Source: an uncultured Collinsella sp. (GTDB lineage Bacteria; Actinomycetota; Coriobacteriia; Coriobacteriales; Coriobacteriaceae). From it: DNA of 64,000 nt. The position numbers and the translations under genes were made by a program. The stretch lies in contig CAKUON010000001.1 of assembly GCA_934668875.1 (NCBI GenBank), positions 1 through 64,000 of the forward strand, read 5' to 3'. Shown in pieces: positions 7,941-19,335 of this stretch. Numbering within the stretch: the first letter of the stretch is position 1; every line of letters begins with the position of its first letter. The notes under the pieces were generated by a model, which was not told the DNA's origin, did not search any database, and worked only from the letters and a program-made list of their open reading frames with translations.

Positions 7941-9284
7941 TTAACGGAGCAGGCCGGCTACTTCGCCGGCTAGGGTTATGGTGCCGGCTGCTACGAAGGG
8001 TTCACCCGCGGCTTCGAAGGCGGCGAGGGCCTCGGACACGCTGGGGTATACACCCGCGAGCTTGTCGGCATCAACAAGGGCAGCGAGGTCCTCTGCCGGC
8101 AGGGCTCGATCGGAATCGGTCTGGGTCACGACCACGCGCGGGAAAGCCGGAATCAGCACGTCGACGATACCTGCCACGTCTTTATCGGCCAGCGCGGCAC
8201 ACAGCAGCGTGGGGCGATTCTCCACACGCGAATCAATCTCGTCCAGCGCGCTGACAAAGTTCTCGCAGCTCTGAGGGTTGTGACAGGCGTCAATCAACTT
8301 GAGCGGATTGGTCCCCAGCACGTCAAAACGACCCGGTGTGGGACAACCCATAAGCGAGGCATCGAGCGCCTCGTGATCGAGCTCACGACCCAAATATCCC
8401 TCGCACAGCATAATTGCGCACGCTGCATTCTGCGGCTGATACGCCGGCTTGACCATGCTCGACGTATAGATCGCGCGTGGCGTGGTGCAGCTGAACTCCA
8501 CCGTATCGCCCACATGCGAAGGCACCTTGGTCGTGGCATGGTTCACCACGAGCGGCACAACACCACACTCGCGACAACGCGCATCCATCACGCGCTGAAC
8601 ACTCGCCTCATGCGTACCCTCGCCCAAAACAACCAAACGCCCAGGCTTAATAACCGCAGCCTTCTCCCCCGCAATGGCCTCGAGCGTATCGCCCAAAATA
8701 CGAGTGTGATCAAGCCCAATGCCCGTAATGGCAACGGCGACAGGATCGGTCGCACTTGTCGCGTCCCAACGTCCGCCCATGCCAACCTCGAGCACGGCAA
8801 CGTCCACCGCAGCCTCGGCAAACACCACCAGCGCGGCAGCCGTCAGCAGGTCAAACGGCGTAATGGTATACGCGCGCTCCCCTGCCGCCAAGCGATGAGC
8901 ATTCACGCGACGGCCCGCCTCAACAGCAGCAGAAACGCCCCGGGCAAAGGCCTCGTCACTCACAACGCACCCGTCGACCTCCATGCGTTCGGGATAGCGC
9001 ACAAGCTGCGGCGACGTATACAGCGCCGTCTTGAGCCCCTCGCCACGAAGGATGGCAGCCGAAAAACGCGTCGTCGAAGTCTTGCCATTGGTACCAGCAA
9101 CCTGAATGCAATCGAAATACTCATCCGGACGCCCCAGCTCATCGAGCATATCGACAACCGTCTCCAACAACGGCCCAGCATCCCCAGAAATCCGCCCCGT
9201 ATCAGCAGCCAGCGAAACAGCCTCACCAAACGAAAGCAACTCAAACTCAAAAGGAACGGCATACAAACCAGAACGCTTAGGCAT
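7941..9284 (-). CDS. folC: Bifunctional folylpolyglutamate synthase / dihydrofolate synthase
   Basis: A 447-residue Mur-ligase-family enzyme that adds glutamate to folates (and often makes dihydrofolate from dihydropteroate). The P-loop VAGTNGKTSTTRF is near residue 65, followed by the folate-site segment TSPQLVRYPERMEVDG, then an EVGMGGRWDATS motif and the later DACHNPQS segment of the C-terminal domain. The start chosen is the ATG at 9284, preceded by GGAG with a 9-nt spacing; a TTG five codons upstream is the alternative. It stands alone, with a nested palindrome at 9445-9545 between it and valS. Whether both activities are present cannot be told from sequence alone. Confidence 0.9.
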   Translation of the reverse strand: MPKRSGLYAVPFEFELLSFGEAVSLAADTGRISGDAGPLLETVVDMLDELGRPDEYFDCIQVAGTNGKTSTTRFSAAILRGEGLKTALYTSPQLVRYPERMEVDGCVVSDEAFARGVSAAVEAGRRVNAHRLAAGERAYTITPFDLLTAAALVVFAEAAVDVAVLEVGMGGRWDATSATDPVAVAITGIGLDHTRILGDTLEAIAGEKAAVIKPGRLVVLGEGTHEASVQRVMDARCRECGVVPLVVNHATTKVPSHVGDTVEFSCTTPRAIYTSSMVKPAYQPQNAACAIMLCEGYLGRELDHEALDASLMGCPTPGRFDVLGTNPLKLIDACHNPQSCENFVSALDEIDSRVENRPTLLCAALADKDVAGIVDVLIPAFPRVVVTQTDSDRALPAEDLAALVDADKLAGVYPSVSEALAAFEAAGEPFVAAGTITLAGEVAGLLR

Positions 9285-9444
9285 ATCCAAAGTCTCCAAT
9301 AACAGAAAAAGAGGCCCATCAAAAACAACGAGCCCCTCCCATTCAAAATATCAGCCACTATCCGCTTTGCAGCGACCTCAAGGCCACAACCCAGTGGCCC
9401 TACCACGCCAGATGCAAACAGCATCGTAACCGCACTAGGAGCGG

Positions 9445-9545
9445 CCCGACGCTTTGCTCGCCGCAAGTTCCGCACGCAAAGGACAGCACTTAATGTGCTG
9501 TCCGTCTTGCGCAGGACTGTCCGCAGCGGAAAGCAAAGCGTCGGG
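9445..9545. repeat. Nested palindrome E (between valS and folC)
   Basis: The outer arms CCCGACGCTTTGCT (9445-9458) and their exact complement (9532-9545) enclose an inner hairpin with arms at 9475-9489 and 9495-9511 and the loop TTAAT. Two further short complementary pieces (CCGC/GCGG) lie between. It starts 20 nt beyond the valS stop codon. It does not end in a T tract on the minus strand. Confidence 0.85.
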
Positions 9546-9564
9546 ACGCGCCCCTCAGTCCACC

Positions 9565-12261
<2,697 letters not shown>

Positions 12262-12282
12262 ATATCTCTCCCTGTCCCGCCG

Positions 12283-12396
12283 GGGAGGAATGTAGGCCCG
12301 ATTTTCGCTCGGTCAGGTCCTGGACTCGCTCGAAGACCACATTTAGTGGTCTTCGGCTCGTGCGGAATCTACGAAAATCGGGCCTACATTCCTCCC
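12283..12396. repeat. Nested palindrome D in the valS leader
   Basis: The outer arms are perfect over 25 bp (12283-12307 and 12372-12396). Inside them, CGAAGACCAC and its complement (12331-12340, 12346-12355) form a second perfect hairpin with a 5-nt loop. On the minus strand the structure ends about 20 nt before the valS start codon, just upstream of its ribosome binding site. Confidence 0.9.
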
Positions 12397-12490
12397 TTAG
12401 GTATCGATTACTTCAGTCTGAATTGACTTCGCTGAGACTTTAAACAACCACACAGAATAACACAGGTAGTTGGGGTTATTGCGTATCTAT

Positions 12491-12527
12491 AAAATAGCCT
12501 CCGACCGCGGGTGGTCGGAGGCTATTT
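12491..12527 (-). terminator. Rho-independent terminator of clpX
   Basis: Perfect 15-bp stem (12492-12506 with 12513-12527), loop of six, followed by T residues on the minus strand. It lies 23 nt after the clpX stop. Confidence 0.92.
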
Positions 12528-12549
12528 GCAAGCACTTATTTAGGCTGGT

Positions 12550-13956
12550 TTAGCCGTAGATGCGCTGGGGCTGTTCTTCGCCCTTTACGGCGGCTTCGGT
12601 TACGACTACCTTGGCTACGCCCTCCTCGCTGGGGAGGTCGAACATCGTCTGCTGAAGCACGTCTTCGCAGATAGCGCGAAGGCCGCGGGCGCCGGTCTTG
12701 CGGGCGAGCGCCATGCGGGCGATCTCGTGCAGGGCCGCGTCCTCAAACTCAAGCTCGACGTCCTCGAGCTGGAACATCTTGCGGTACTGGCGCACCACGG
12801 CGTTCTTGGGCTCGGTCAGGATCGACACCAGGTCGTCCTCGTCAAGCGCCTGCGTCTGGGTGACGACGGGCGTACGGCCCACGAACTCGGGGATCATGCC
12901 AAAGGCGTTGAGGTCCTGCGGGAGCACCTGGCGCAGCAGGTCGTTCTCGTCGACCGAGGTGGGTCCGGCGATCTCGGAGTTAAAGCCCACGCCCTTGTTG
13001 CCCACGCGGTCGGCGATGATCTTGTCCAGACCCACAAAGGCACCGCCGCAGATGAACAGAATGTTGGTCGTGTCGATCTGCAGCAGCTCCTGCTGGGGAT
13101 GCTTGCGGCCGCCGGTGGGCGGAACGCTTGCCACCGTGCCCTCAAGAATCTTAAGCAGCGCCTGTTGAACGCCCTCGCCCGAAACATCACGGGTGATGGA
13201 GAGGTTCTCGGCCTTGCGGGCAATCTTATCGATCTCGTCCACATAGATGATGCCGACCTGCGCGCGCTCAATGTCGCCATCGGCAGCGTTGATGAGCTTG
13301 AGCAGGATGTTCTCCACGTCCTCGCCCACGTAGCCGGCCTCGGTGAGCGCAGTGGCGTCGGCGATGGCAAACGGAACCTCGAGGATGCGCGCGAGCGTCT
13401 GGGCCAGCAGCGTCTTGCCGGTACCGGTGGGACCGAGCAGCAGGATGTTGGACTTGGCGAGCTCCACCTCGTCCATGTCATCGTCGAACTGGGCGCCCAT
13501 GCCGTCGCCAAAGGCGGACACCGCGGCACCGCCCTCGATCACGCGGCGGTAGTGGTTGTACACGGCCACCGACATAGCGCGTTTGGCGTCCTCCTGGCCC
13601 ATGACATAGGCCGAAAGCTCGTCATAGATCTCGTGCGGCGTCGGCACGCGCGTAATGACCTGACGGTCGTCCTCGAGCTCAAAGCCCTCGGCCTCGGGGT
13701 CCACGACGGGCTGGGACGCAGCCTGGCCGTGGTCGTTGAGGAAGCCCGGCAGCTTGCCGTTACGGGCGGCATCCATAAAGTCCGAAGCCAGCGACTCCTC
13801 CAGGATCTCGGAGCAGGCGGCGACGCACTCGTCGCAGATAAAGATGTTGGTCGGGCCCTTTACGAGGCGACGGACCTGGCCCTGCTCTTTTCCACAGAAG
13901 GAGCAGCGGATGGGGTTGCCGTTCTCGTCAAAGTTGTCCTGCATGTTACCTGCCAT
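12550..13956 (-). CDS. clpX: ATP-dependent Clp protease ATP-binding subunit ClpX
   Basis: A 468-residue AAA+ unfoldase that feeds substrates to ClpP. The N-terminal C4 zinc-binding domain has CSFCGKEQ and CDECVAAC (residues 18-45). A linker rich in acidic residues follows. The Walker A motif is [15 protein letters not shown] near residue 155, Walker B is [10 protein letters not shown], and sensor and arginine-finger regions follow in [12 protein letters not shown] and the C-terminal domain with TGARGLRAI. The start lies one nucleotide after the clpP stop, giving a clpP-clpX operon; a second ATG four codons in is an alternative. The acidic insert between the zinc finger and the AAA domain makes it somewhat longer than E. 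coli ClpX (424). Confidence 0.97.
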   Translation of the reverse strand: MAGNMQDNFDENGNPIRCSFCGKEQGQVRRLVKGPTNIFICDECVAACSEILEESLASDFMDAARNGKLPGFLNDHGQAASQPVVDPEAEGFELEDDRQVITRVPTPHEIYDELSAYVMGQEDAKRAMSVAVYNHYRRVIEGGAAVSAFGDGMGAQFDDDMDEVELAKSNILLLGPTGTGKTLLAQTLARILEVPFAIADATALTEAGYVGEDVENILLKLINAADGDIERAQVGIIYVDEIDKIARKAENLSITRDVSGEGVQQALLKILEGTVASVPPTGGRKHPQQELLQIDTTNILFICGGAFVGLDKIIADRVGNKGVGFNSEIAGPTSVDENDLLRQVLPQDLNAFGMIPEFVGRTPVVTQTQALDEDDLVSILTEPKNAVVRQYRKMFQLEDVELEFEDAALHEIARMALARKTGARGLRAICEDVLQQTMFDLPSEEGVAKVVVTEAAVKGEEQPQRIYG

Positions 13957-13957
13957 C

Positions 13958-14578
13958 CTAGGCGTCCTTCGCGGCGAGATCGCGCGAGGTGACGATACGG
14001 TCGATCAGGCCGTAGTCGAGGGCCTCGGCAGCGGTCAGGTAGTTGTCGCGCTCGGTATCGGCCTGGACCTTCTCGATCGGCTGGCCCGAGGCGTCGGACA
14101 GGATCTGGTTGAGCTCGCGACGGGTCTTCTTGATCTCCTCAGCCACGATCTCGATCTCGGTCTGCTGGCCCTGGGCACCGCCGCTGGGCTGGTGAATCAT
14201 GACCTTGGAGTGCGGCAGGCAGAAGCGCTTGCCCTTGGCGCCGGCCGAGAGCAGCACGGCGGCCATGGACGCGGCCATGCCGACGCAGATGGTGGAGACC
14301 TGCGGCTTGATGAAGTTCATGGTGTCCAGAATCGCCAGACCGGAGTAGACCTCGCCGCCGGGCGAATTGATGTAGAGCGAGATATCCTTCTCGGCATCCT
14401 GGCTCTCAAGATGCAGCAGCTGGGCAACGACCAGGTTGGCGCTGACGGAGTTGATCTCCTCGCCCAAGAAGATGATGCGGTCGTTGAGCAGGCGCGAATA
14501 GATATCGTAGCTGCGCTCGCCGCGCGGCGTCTGCTCGATAACGTATGGCACGAGGGCGGAATCGAACTTAGCGATCAT
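13958..14578 (-). CDS. clpP: ATP-dependent Clp protease proteolytic subunit
   Basis: A 206-residue self-compartmentalising serine protease, partner of ClpX. The catalytic Ser lies in GMAASMAA near residue 96 and the catalytic His in MIHQPSGG near 121. The catalytic Asp is in the [15 protein letters not shown] segment. The N-terminal [17 protein letters not shown] segment typical of ClpP is present. The ATG at 14578 has GGAG six nucleotides upstream; an ATG at 14590, four codons earlier, has only a weak site. It lies immediately upstream of clpX and downstream of the tig terminator. Confidence 0.97.
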   Translation of the reverse strand: MIAKFDSALVPYVIEQTPRGERSYDIYSRLLNDRIIFLGEEINSVSANLVVAQLLHLESQDAEKDISLYINSPGGEVYSGLAILDTMNFIKPQVSTICVGMAASMAAVLLSAGAKGKRFCLPHSKVMIHQPSGGAQGQQTEIEIVAEEIKKTRRELNQILSDASGQPIEKVQADTERDNYLTAAEALDYGLIDRIVTSRDLAAKDA

Positions 14579-14620
14579 ACGCATCTCCATTTCTCTTACG
14601 GACCAATAGTGGTTCTAGAC

Positions 14621-14664
14621 AAACGTACGGTGCCCGCATGCTATGCATTGGCTGGCACCGTACG
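14621..14664 (-). terminator. Rho-independent terminator between tig and clpP
   Basis: An 11-bp perfect stem (14624-14634 with 14654-14664) is followed on the minus strand by TTTGTCT. It ends tig transcription before clpP, although some read-through into clpPX is plausible. Confidence 0.75.
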
Positions 14665-14740
14665 AAGCAACCGGATAACCGGCTTATAACTTTACCCCAT
14701 CACGGGCGCGTACATGCGCTCGCGGGAAAGGTGGCGAGAA

Positions 14741-16039
14741 TTACTCGGCGTCCTTGGCGGTCTCGTCGACCTCGGTCACCTTGGCGTTCTCGACCAGGTG
14801 GTCGACGGCCTTGGAGCGACGGATGGACTCGCGGACGGCGGGCATGCGACCGTCGGCGATGAACTCGGCCTTGGAAGCCTCGACGTCCTTGACGCCGGCC
14901 TTCTCGAACTCGGCGTTGATGTCGTCCTCGGTGACCTCGATCTTGAGCTCACGAGCGAGGGCGTCCAGAGCCAGGGACTCACGGGCAACGTCGTTGGCCT
15001 GCTTGTGCAGGTCGCCGATGAACTGCTCCATGGTCAGGCCGGAAGCGGGCAGCCAAGTATCCAGGGTCATGCCGCGGGCAGCGAGGTTGGACAGGAAGTT
15101 CTGGCCAAGCTCCTCAAAGACGGACTGCTCGTAGTCGGCGTCCATCTCGTCGAGCTGCAGACGCTCGGCGAGAGCGGAGACGCAACGGTTCTCCTTCTCG
15201 GCCGGGAGGCGGGAAGCCTTGTCCTGCTCGATCTCGATCTTAATGGCGTCGCGCATGGCCTCGATGCTGTCGAAGCCAAAGTCGGACTTGACGAGCTCGT
15301 CGGTGAGCTCGGGGGTGTTGCGGACCTTGATGCCCTTGACGGTGACCTCGACGGTGTGGGTCTCGGCCTCCTCGCCCTCCTCGACCTCATCGGTCCAGGT
15401 GACGGTCTTGACGTCGTCAACGTTGGCGCCGATCAGGGCCTCGTTGAACTCAGCGGGGTTGCTGTCGCTACCGGCGATGAGCATGCGGCCCTCAGCGGCG
15501 AAGTTGTCGGCGTTCTCGACGGCCTTGAGGTCGACGGTCACATAGTCCTCGGCCTCGACGGCGCGACCCTCGACGTCCTCGAAGGTGGCACGGTAGTTGA
15601 GGAGCATCTCGACCTGGTTGTTGATCTCGGACTCGGTGACCTCCGCGGGAGGCATCTCGATCTCGACGGCGTCGAAGGAGGAGAGCTCAGCGGCGGGACG
15701 CAGGGAGAACTCGACGGTGTAGGTGTAGTCCTCGTGATCCTTGGCGAGGTCGAGCTCCTTGTAGTCACCGCTCTTGGTGGGGACGATGTCCAGCTCGTTG
15801 AGGACGGCGGGCTCGTTGGCGGCGATCAGGTCGTTGGTGGCCTGAGCGAGGGTAGCCTCGGCGCCCAGGGCGGAGTCGATGACCGGACGGGGAGCCTTGC
15901 CGGCGCGGAAGCCCGGGAAGCGGTACTTCTTGGCGGTCTCCTTGTAGGCCTTCTTGATCGCGGCGTCGACGTCGGCGGCCGGGATGGTGACCGTAGCGGT
16001 GAGCTTGGCGTCCTTGACGTCAGAAGCGGTGATGTTCAA
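14741..16039 (-). CDS. tig: Trigger factor (ribosome-associated chaperone)
   Basis: A ribosome-bound peptidyl-prolyl isomerase and chaperone of about 432 residues. The N-terminal ribosome-binding domain has the signature FPGFRAGKAPRPVI (about residues 46-60), followed by an FKBP-like region (about 150-245) and the long helical C-terminal domain. The start is uncertain: an AGGAGG site at 16046-16051 best fits a TTG at 16039 (6-nt spacing), while a GTG at 16042 and an ATG at 16054 are possible. Longer versions would run into tRNA-Leu and are excluded. The C terminus is acidic. It is followed by clpP and clpX, the common arrangement. Confidence 0.95.
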   Translation of the reverse strand: MNITASDVKDAKLTATVTIPAADVDAAIKKAYKETAKKYRFPGFRAGKAPRPVIDSALGAEATLAQATNDLIAANEPAVLNELDIVPTKSGDYKELDLAKDHEDYTYTVEFSLRPAAELSSFDAVEIEMPPAEVTESEINNQVEMLLNYRATFEDVEGRAVEAEDYVTVDLKAVENADNFAAEGRMLIAGSDSNPAEFNEALIGANVDDVKTVTWTDEVEEGEEAETHTVEVTVKGIKVRNTPELTDELVKSDFGFDSIEAMRDAIKIEIEQDKASRLPAEKENRCVSALAERLQLDEMDADYEQSVFEELGQNFLSNLAARGMTLDTWLPASGLTMEQFIGDLHKQANDVARESLALDALARELKIEVTEDDINAEFEKAGVKDVEASKAEFIADGRMPAVRESIRRSKAVDHLVENAKVTEVDETAKDAE

Positions 16040-16129
16040 CACGTTCCTCCTCATACTGCCCAGCTTATCTGAGGTGCTGGTACCTTTATGCAACAAGCGT
16101 CGCGACGGCCGGAGCCGACGCAGGTGCGT

Positions 16130-16213
16130 TGGTGCGGGCGAAAGGACTCGAACCTTCACGGGAATCCCACCAGAACCTAAATCTGGCGCGTCTACCAATT
16201 CCGCCACGCCCGC
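16130..16213 (-). tRNA. tRNA-Leu (anticodon TAG)
   Basis: Cloverleaf with acceptor GCGGGCG pairing to CGCCCGC, anticodon loop TTTAGGT (TAG), a long class II variable arm and T-loop GTTCGAGTCC. CCA is encoded. It lies just upstream of tig on the same strand. Confidence 0.95.
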
Positions 16214-16311
16214 ATGAGCGCACAGACTAGGAATGATAGCAGATACGAACGGCAAGCGCACGCACACGTTTTTAGGCTCACGACCTCACCACGAGTGCAA
16301 GCCAAGAGCAA

Positions 16312-16494
16312 GGGTAGTCAATTTGGGACGGGGCCATTTTAGCTACCCAATATTGAGTGAACGAACTGAGATGATTTTTCTGGGACGGGGATTAAAAAAT
16401 CATTGCGTACCTAATGATTTTTTAATCCCCGTCCCAGAAAAATCATCAGGCAGGTGGGGGTAGCTAAAATGGCCCCGTCCCAAATTGACTACCC
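16312..16494. repeat. Nested palindrome B (37-bp outer and 35-bp inner arms)
   Basis: The outer arms 16312-16348 and 16458-16494 are perfect inverted copies over 37 bp. Inside them, 16370-16404 and 16413-16447 form a second perfect 35-bp inverted repeat with the 8-nt loop GCGTACCT. Both arm types contain the core TGGGACGGGG. The element fills the gap between tRNA-Leu and the end of the molybdenum hydroxylase gene. It has no coding potential. Confidence 0.95.
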
Positions 16495-16503
16495 CCAGCT
16501 CGC

Positions 16504-19335
16504 CTACTCCCCTAGCAGCGCTTTCTCCGGCGTGATCGGCAGCGAGCGGACCTGGTGGCCGGTGGCGTGTGCGACGGCCGAAGCAACAGCGGCGAGCGGC
16601 GTGTTGATGACGACCTCGCCGATCGACTTGGCGCCAAACGGGCCCGTCGGCTCGTAGCTCGGCTCAAAGGCCACGCGGATGCTGCCGATATCCAGGCGCG
16701 TGGGCAGCTTGTAGCTCATAAAGTTGCCGGTGCGCAGGCGGCCGCGATCGTCATGCTCGACAATCTCGTAGAGCGCGTGGCCGATACCCTGGGCAATACC
16801 GCCCTCGGCCTGGACGCGCGCGAGCGCCTCGTTGATCACGGTGCCGCAATCGACGGCCGCGGCGTAATCCACCACGGTCACCTTGCCGGTGGCCTTGTCG
16901 ACCTCGACCTCGGCAATGCCGGCCATAAACGGCGGGGGCGAAACGGGCAGGCAGGCAGAGGCGTGCGAGGTGAGCGCGTCGCCGCCCGCGATATTCTTGA
17001 CGCACAGGTTGGCAAAGTCGCGCAGGGAGAGGTAACGACCGAGCTCACGCGCGGCACGCTCATCGGACAGGCGCACGTACTGGCCATCGAAGACCACGTC
17101 GGCGGCGTCCACGTCCCACGTCTGGGCGGCCTTGGCGCATATCTTCTCGCGCAGCTCGGTCGCGGCGTTCTTGGCGGCAAGGCCCGTCACGTACGTACCG
17201 GAGCTCGCGTACGAGCCGGTGTCGAACGGCGACACATCGGTGTCGACGCCACGCACCACGATCAGCGAGCTCTCCACGCCCAGCTCCTCGGCGGCAATCT
17301 GCGCCAGGATGGTGTCGACACCCATGCCGTTATCGGTAGCGCCGGTCGAAATCGTAATGAAGCCGTCCTCTTCCAGGCGCATGTCGATACCGGCGATATC
17401 CACGTTGGAGATGCCCGAGCCCTGCATGGTGAGCGCGCAGCCCAGGGCGCGCACGCGATCGCCCAGGTCGACGGCCAGCGGTTTGTCGCGCCAGCCGATC
17501 ATGTCCATCGCGCGCAGCAGGCAACGGTCGAGTGCACAGGCGTTGAGCTTCTCGTTGTAGTACTGCGGCATAACCTCGCCCTCGTGCACCATGTTCTTGA
17601 GGCGCAGGTCAGCGGGGTCCATGTGCAGCATGTCGGCGAGCTCGTTGACGGCGCTCTCCACGGCAAACTGGCCCTGGGTGGCACCGTAACCGCGATATGC
17701 GCCGCCGCGGTTGGTGTTGGTGTAGACGGCGTCCCACCTAAAGCGGCTCGCCTTCACATGGTTGTAGATCGGCAGGCTCTTGTGGCCCGAAAGGCCGATC
17801 GTCGTGGTGGTGTGCTCGCCGTACGCGCCGGCGTTGGACAGCGTGTGCAGGTCGATGGCCGTGATGGTGCCGTCGTTCATGGCACCCATCTTGACGGTCA
17901 TCTGCATCTGGTGGCGCGAGTTACCCGCGGTGATGGTCTCCTCGCGGGTGTAGCAGCAGTAGCTCGGACGGCCGGTCTGCTGGGTGACGAACGCCACGAA
18001 AATCTCGCAACAGCCCGACTGCTTGGAGCCAAAGCCGCCGCCGATGCGCGGCTTGATGACCTGCACCTGCGACTGCGGAATGTCGAGCGACTGCGCGATC
18101 ATGCGACGCACGTGGAAGGGCACCTGCGTGGAGGTGGTCACCGAGATGCGGCCGAACGCGTCGGTCGTCGCGAAGGCGCGGAAGGTCTCCATGGGCGCGG
18201 TCTGCGTGGCCTGGCTGGTGTAGGTGCGCTCAAAGACGATGTCGCTCTGGGCGAAAGCCTCGTCCAGGTCGCCAAAATCGCTGGTACCGCTGCACACCAG
18301 GTTGCGCGGGACGTCGCCGCCCTGCGGGAACATAAAGGTCACGTCGCCCTCGGGGTGGACCACGATATCGTTATCGAGCGCCTGCGTAAAGTCGAGCAAC
18401 GGCTCGAGCACCTCATAGTCGACCTTGATGAGCTTGAGGGCCTTGTCGGCGGCCTCCTCGGTCTCGGCGGCGACAATCGCCACCTCCTCGTTTTGGTAGC
18501 GCACGAGGTTCTCGAGGATCAGGCGGTCGTAGGGCGAGGGCTGCGGATAGCTCTGGCCGGCGATGGTAAAGCGGCGCTGGGGCACGTCCTCGTAGGTATA
18601 GACGCCCACCACGCCGGGCACCTTCAGGGCGCGCGACGTGTCGATGGGGCGGATCTTGGCGCGGGCGTAGGGGCTGCGCTTGAGCTTGACGATGAGGGCG
18701 CCGGCGGGCACCAGGTCGCCCGTGTAGACGGGACGGCCCTCGAGCAGCGCCTTCGAGTCCTTCTTGGGCTGCTTGTGGGTGATCTGCTTGTACGTGACAC
18801 CGTCGGAGCTGGTGTTATTGACCGGCAGCTCGGGCATCTCAAAGCCCACCTGCACGCCGGACTCGTTGAGGAAGCGGACGATGGCGCGCAGCTGGCTCTC
18901 GTAGCCGCTGCAGCGGCACAAGTTGCCGGCGAGCTGGCGCGAGAGCTCCTCGCGCGTGGCGACGAGGCTCGGGTCCTCCTTGGCGGCGCGGGCGAGCGCC
19001 AGCACGTTCATGATGAGGCCGGGGGCGCAAAAACCGCACTGCTCGGCACCCTCGGCGGCCATCGCGCGGGCGAGCGCCTCGGACTCGGCCTTGAGACCCT
19101 CAAGCGTGGTGATGGTGTGGCCCTCGACACGGGCGGCAGGAACCGAGCAGCTCAGCACCGGGTCGCCGTCGAGCCACACCGTGCACAGGCCGCAGTTGGT
19201 GGTCTCGCAGGCGCAGCGCACCGACGCGCAGCCCTGCTCGCGCAGCAGCGCAAACAGCATGGTGTCGGGGGCAATTTGAACCTTGACCTTGCGGCCGTTG
19301 AGCGTAAAGGAAAGATCGATGAGTTTGGCAGCCAT
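16504..19335 (-). CDS. Xanthine dehydrogenase/aldehyde oxidase family protein: fused [2Fe-2S] and molybdopterin subunit
   Basis: A 943-residue molybdenum hydroxylase. Residues 1-155 form the two [2Fe-2S] domains: a plant-type cluster in CACETTNCGLC with a later Cys, then CGFCAPG and CRCSGYE. From about residue 190 come the hammerhead domain and the molybdenum-cofactor domains, with GGGFGSKQ, GAYRGYGATQ and, near the C terminus, SIGEVVINTP containing the expected catalytic Glu. The fused layout resembles aldehyde oxidoreductases such as the Desulfovibrio enzyme, but here a separate FAD subunit is encoded directly upstream (stop and start overlap as TAATG). The substrate, a purine, aldehyde or N-heterocycle, cannot be assigned. 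It lacks nearby xdhC-type maturation genes in the window. Confidence 0.88.
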   Translation of the reverse strand: MAAKLIDLSFTLNGRKVKVQIAPDTMLFALLREQGCASVRCACETTNCGLCTVWLDGDPVLSCSVPAARVEGHTITTLEGLKAESEALARAMAAEGAEQCGFCAPGLIMNVLALARAAKEDPSLVATREELSRQLAGNLCRCSGYESQLRAIVRFLNESGVQVGFEMPELPVNNTSSDGVTYKQITHKQPKKDSKALLEGRPVYTGDLVPAGALIVKLKRSPYARAKIRPIDTSRALKVPGVVGVYTYEDVPQRRFTIAGQSYPQPSPYDRLILENLVRYQNEEVAIVAAETEEAADKALKLIKVDYEVLEPLLDFTQALDNDIVVHPEGDVTFMFPQGGDVPRNLVCSGTSDFGDLDEAFAQSDIVFERTYTSQATQTAPMETFRAFATTDAFGRISVTTSTQVPFHVRRMIAQSLDIPQSQVQVIKPRIGGGFGSKQSGCCEIFVAFVTQQTGRPSYCCYTREETITAGNSRHQMQMTVKMGAMNDGTITAIDLHTLSNAGAYGEHTTTTIGLSGHKSLPIYNHVKASRFRWDAVYTNTNRGGAYRGYGATQGQFAVESAVNELADMLHMDPADLRLKNMVHEGEVMPQYYNEKLNACALDRCLLRAMDMIGWRDKPLAVDLGDRVRALGCALTMQGSGISNVDIAGIDMRLEEDGFITISTGATDNGMGVDTILAQIAAEELGVESSLIVVRGVDTDVSPFDTGSYASSGTYVTGLAAKNAATELREKICAKAAQTWDVDAADVVFDGQYVRLSDERAARELGRYLSLRDFANLCVKNIAGGDALTSHASACLPVSPPPFMAGIAEVEVDKATGKVTVVDYAAAVDCGTVINEALARVQAEGGIAQGIGHALYEIVEHDDRGRLRTGNFMSYKLPTRLDIGSIRVAFEPSYEPTGPFGAKSIGEVVINTPLAAVASAVAHATGHQVRSLPITPEKALLGE

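Noticed and set aside
12262..12480. T-box leader for valS
   Set aside because: The T-box consensus is absent; the structure is a nested perfect palindrome instead.
16312..16494. Insertion sequence
   Set aside because: There is no transposase frame between the arms and the region is too short; it may be a non-autonomous element.
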